From PHET01 sp038202795 (GTDB lineage Bacteria; Actinomycetota; Coriobacteriia; Anaerosomatales; PHET01): a stretch of DNA of 42,612 nt. The notes beneath the pieces are model-generated. The model searched no databases and had not been told where the DNA came from. It worked only from the letters and a program-made list of their open reading frames with translations. A program made the position numbers and the translations under genes. The stretch covers positions 1 through 42,612 of the forward strand of contig JBBREQ010000008.1 in the NCBI GenBank assembly GCA_038202795.1. Direction: 5' to 3'. Positions 40,458 through 42,612 of this stretch are shown in pieces (positions within the stretch are counted from its first letter, which is position 1; each line of letters begins with the position of its first letter).

Positions 40458-41344
40458 ATACGTCCGGCGGGCTTCTGGGCGGGCTGTATGCTGGCGAAGA
40501 TCTTCCACGCGAACGCGGCGGCGGCCAGCGTCACGGAGCCGAACACCACGAACGGCGCGACCTCGAGCGATCCTTCGACAAGCGCCGCCGATACGAGCAT
40601 CGCGCAGATGGCACCGGCCATGGTCACTCCCTTGACCGCGAACACGGGCGCCAACAGGTAGCCCCAAGGGCGACGCCGCCACAGCAGAACCGCAGTGGTG
40701 AGCGCGAGGGGCACGAGCATCCCCAGGTCCATCGCCTGGACAGTGAGCGTGGGCATCCCCAGAAGCCCCGCGCCCGCGAAGTCGCCCGAAAGCCCCGTGG
40801 CAATCCGTGGAATCCACATCGCGACGAGCATCAGACCCATCATCGCCGAGAAGACCGCCATCCCCCTGCGAGGGAACCGCGCGCTGAACTGCTGGGGGAG
40901 CGTGGCGATGCCTACGCTCGAGGTGACCCACACGATTGCGGCCCCACTCGCCGCGTAGAGCGCGATAAAGACGGGAAACAGCGGCCCCAGCGCCCAGAAC
41001 ATCGCGTACATGAGGTACTGATAGAGCAGGTAGGCTAGCAGACCCAGGGCGAACAACCGCGCCTTGAGCGAGCCTCGCGCGATGAAGGGCACCGCCAACA
41101 GCAGAGCGGGAACCACGAACGCGAGCGTGACCGCGTCCCAGCCCACGCCCTCCGCGACCACGCGCTCGGGATTGAACGCGTAGATGCCGGTGGTGGCGTA
41201 CTCGAACCGCTCGCCGCGAATGCTCACGGCGGGCGCAGTCGAACCGTCGCCCCGCATGAAGACGCCCACGGCCGAGGCGACGCCAGCGACCAGCGCGATG
41301 GCTAGACACAGCAGGGCCATCCGCCTGAAGAACTGCGAACTCAT
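40454..41344 (-). CDS. Polytopic membrane protein, unknown function
   Basis: A 296-aa protein with about eight hydrophobic segments, ending IQPAQKPAGRI. One extracytoplasmic loop (about 31-65) contains RGERFEYATTGIYAFNPERV, a likely functional part. I recognise no named family. It begins 4 nt after the flavodoxin gene stops and is the third gene of a TetR-controlled operon. Confidence 0.65.
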   Translation of the reverse strand: MSSQFFRRMALLCLAIALVAGVASAVGVFMRGDGSTAPAVSIRGERFEYATTGIYAFNPERVVAEGVGWDAVTLAFVVPALLLAVPFIARGSLKARLFALGLLAYLLYQYLMYAMFWALGPLFPVFIALYAASGAAIVWVTSSVGIATLPQQFSARFPRRGMAVFSAMMGLMLVAMWIPRIATGLSGDFAGAGLLGMPTLTVQAMDLGMLVPLALTTAVLLWRRRPWGYLLAPVFAVKGVTMAGAICAMLVSAALVEGSLEVAPFVVFGSVTLAAAAFAWKIFASIQPAQKPAGRI

Positions 41345-41348
41345 GGCG

Positions 41349-41852
41349 CTACACCCCCAGCTTGGTGGACACGTCGTCGGCCCACGAATCGATCGATGCC
41401 CAGTCGCGGAAGTCGCCTTGAGGCGCCTTCATGGCCTTCAAGATCGTGCGCTCGAGAAACGAGAACTCCTTGGGCTCGTTCCAGCCTGCGAACAGCCCCA
41501 CATCCAAGGGCTTCACGCCGGTTGACTCGATCAGCTGGTCGGTCCATGTGCGGACCTCATCGGCCCTCTCGGGCTCTTTGGCCATCGTGAGATTCACCGT
41601 GTAGAACGCGACCGGCATCGCATCCAACTGCTGCGCATGCGTGGCGACCCACGTTCGCGCGGGCTCGTGCCACTGGCTCATGCGGACACCGCTGCCCACC
41701 ACTACCGCGTCGTAGTCCTCGGGCGCTCCCGCTTCGCTCACGGGAACCACCTCGACGGTTGCGCCCTTCTCGGCAAGACACGCGCCTATGCGCTGCGCCA
41801 CGCCTTCGGTGCACCCGGACTTGGTTGCGTAGACGACCATCACCTTGCTCAT
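41349..41852 (-). CDS. Flavodoxin-domain protein (protoporphyrinogen-oxidase-like)
   Basis: A 167-aa flavodoxin-fold protein. The FMN phosphate loop is ATKSGCTEGVA (about 9-19), followed by YDAVVVGSGVRMSQWHEPAR and AFYTVNLTMA. This layout resembles HemG-like/flavodoxin_5 proteins. It overlaps the TetR stop by 4 nt (ATGA) and has AAAGGAG before its ATG, so it is co-transcribed with that regulator. Confidence 0.82.
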   Translation of the reverse strand: MSKVMVVYATKSGCTEGVAQRIGACLAEKGATVEVVPVSEAGAPEDYDAVVVGSGVRMSQWHEPARTWVATHAQQLDAMPVAFYTVNLTMAKEPERADEVRTWTDQLIESTGVKPLDVGLFAGWNEPKEFSFLERTILKAMKAPQGDFRDWASIDSWADDVSTKLGV

Positions 41853-42454
41853 TGTTTGGCTCCTTTCTTCACCCCGGCGAGGAAGATCTCCAACGTCTGC
41901 CGAGTGGCCTCTTCGATCGGTATCTCGTAGATCTCGCCCGCGGCGTCGACGACTTGGCGAGACATCACCAGCTGTGACGTGAGCGCGAAGAACGCCTCGG
42001 CCATCACCCGCGCATCGAGATCCGCCCGCAGGTCCCCTGCCTCTTGGCGCTCGGCAAGGTACTCGACGAGTCCCGCGAAGTTCGCGCTGGGGCCGCCGCC
42101 CATGATCTCGCCCACTTCCGGCGTGGTGCGCGCATCGAGCACGAGCCGCAGCGCGGCAGCACCGATCTGCGACGACTGCGCGACCTCGAGCCGCGCGAGC
42201 GCGGCCAACGTGCCTGCTGTGTCCGTTGGCTCCGGGAGGCGGCCCACAGCAAAGCCGGCCATGTTCGTGGCCCACGACTCAGCCAGCGCCGCGAGGATCC
42301 CTCGCTTGGTCTCGAACCTGCGAAAGATCGTCACCTCGTTGACGCCTGCGCGCTCCGCTATCGAGCGTGTCGTGGTGCCGTTGTAGCCCCGCTCGGCGAA
42401 CAGCCCGGCGGCGGCGTCAAGAATGCGGCTCGTGGTAGTCGGCGTTGCGTGCAT
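41849..42454 (-). CDS. TetR-family regulator of the flavodoxin operon
   Basis: A 201-aa TetR repressor. The helix-turn-helix occupies about residues 8-52: ILDAAAGLFAERGYNGTTTR, then SIAERAGVNEVTIFRRFETK. The C-terminus is a helical ligand domain. AGGAGGAG lies upstream of ATG 42454. It is the first gene of a three-gene operon with flavodoxin and membrane genes. A palindrome at 42479-42496 is the likely self-operator. Confidence 0.88.
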   Translation of the reverse strand: MHATPTTTSRILDAAAGLFAERGYNGTTTRSIAERAGVNEVTIFRRFETKRGILAALAESWATNMAGFAVGRLPEPTDTAGTLAALARLEVAQSSQIGAAALRLVLDARTTPEVGEIMGGGPSANFAGLVEYLAERQEAGDLRADLDARVMAEAFFALTSQLVMSRQVVDAAGEIYEIPIEEATRQTLEIFLAGVKKGAKQ

Positions 42455-42478
42455 GCTGGCGGTCTCCTCCTGAATGCG

Positions 42479-42496
42479 TGCAAGTGCTTGCTTGCA
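42479..42496. promoter_or_regulatory. Palindromic operator upstream of tetR
   Basis: TGCAAG (42479-42484), TGCTTG and CTTGCA (42491-42496) form a perfect 6-bp inverted repeat 25 nt before the TetR ATG. CAAGTGCTTG inside adds a second, overlapping dyad. Nothing else is visible from here to the window end. Confidence 0.55.
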
Positions 42497-42612
42497 TCAT
42501 GAGTCCGCGGCTACCTGGATGTCAACCCCGAACGTGAGCGCGTTGCCTCGCGGGGGATGAGGAGCTAGACCAACCCGGTTCGTCTCCACAACCCGGCGGC
42601 AAGACCGAACGC

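Noticed and set aside
39525..41309. Long minus-strand open frame of 594 codons
   Set aside because: It is an Arg-rich frame antisense or out of frame to the KefB end, the GyrI gene and the membrane gene, all of which have recognisable proteins. GC-rich codon bias creates it.
1..42612. CRISPR arrays, tRNA/rRNA genes, insertion sequences, integrases
   Set aside because: No spaced identical repeats, cloverleaf sequences, rRNA segments or transposase/integrase motifs were seen. The pRiA4b ORF-3 domain has an IS1096-related name but is not a transposase.

Overview
The window is a GC-rich bacterial chromosome segment with many GTG and TTG starts, Shine-Dalgarno sites and close-packed genes. Gene content points to Actinomycetota, most likely an anaerobic Coriobacteriia-type lineage: PsiE, DUF4405 cytochrome b, heme-binding CxxCH proteins and an apparent selenoprotein. 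The organism assignment is inference. No rRNA, tRNA, CRISPR array or intact insertion sequence was seen.

Region 1 (1-12.2 kb) starts with the 5' end of purB. It continues as an accessory island of toxin, nucleotidyltransferase and defence-type genes. These are an AbiEi/AbiEii pair with a clear promoter and operator, two intact Fic proteins and a Fic remnant, a YhcG nuclease remnant, a large pRiA4b ORF-3-like protein, an HTH-nucleotidyltransferase, a GSU2403-type nucleotidyltransferase, a DUF234 ATPase, and a decayed MNT/HEPN pair. A TetR-controlled small membrane protein sits inside it. Almost every island gene has its own palindrome or direct repeat at its promoter. A 58-bp sequence (49/58 identical) is repeated in direct orientation at 2235-2292 and 10258-10315.

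Region 2 (12.2-16.7 kb) holds an FTR1 iron permease with a palindromic operator, a small DUF2892 protein, a scar made of two truncated cell-surface genes (a glycosyltransferase tail, and a GH16/cadherin-like tail with a frameshift and an amber codon), and a glutathione-synthase-like ATP-grasp enzyme with an N-formylglutamate amidohydrolase.

Region 3 (16.8-19.3 kb) is the most notable locus. A gene for a thioredoxin plus NHL-propeller protein (NHLRC2-like) is interrupted by an in-frame TGA exactly at the first catalytic cysteine of the CxxC motif, giving UINC. A 7-bp stem with a 6-nt loop follows at the spacing expected of a bacterial SECIS. The gene is therefore read as a selenoprotein, followed 43 nt later by a membrane-anchored dienelactone-hydrolase-like protein.

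Region 4 (19.3-42.6 kb) is mostly housekeeping and envelope functions: an SDR, a lipoprotein phosphatase, AzlCD, an L,D-transpeptidase, an ABC exporter, PsiE and a cytochrome b/small cysteine protein pair with PhoP/PHO-box-like direct repeats, DinB, an internally deleted Asp/Glu racemase, and two spermidine-synthase-like paralogs. It also has an internally duplicated lipoprotein with two CxxCH motifs, ArgO, a heme-sensing diguanylate cyclase, a Ca-type P-ATPase, a KefB-type antiporter, a GyrI-like protein and a TetR-flavodoxin-membrane protein operon.
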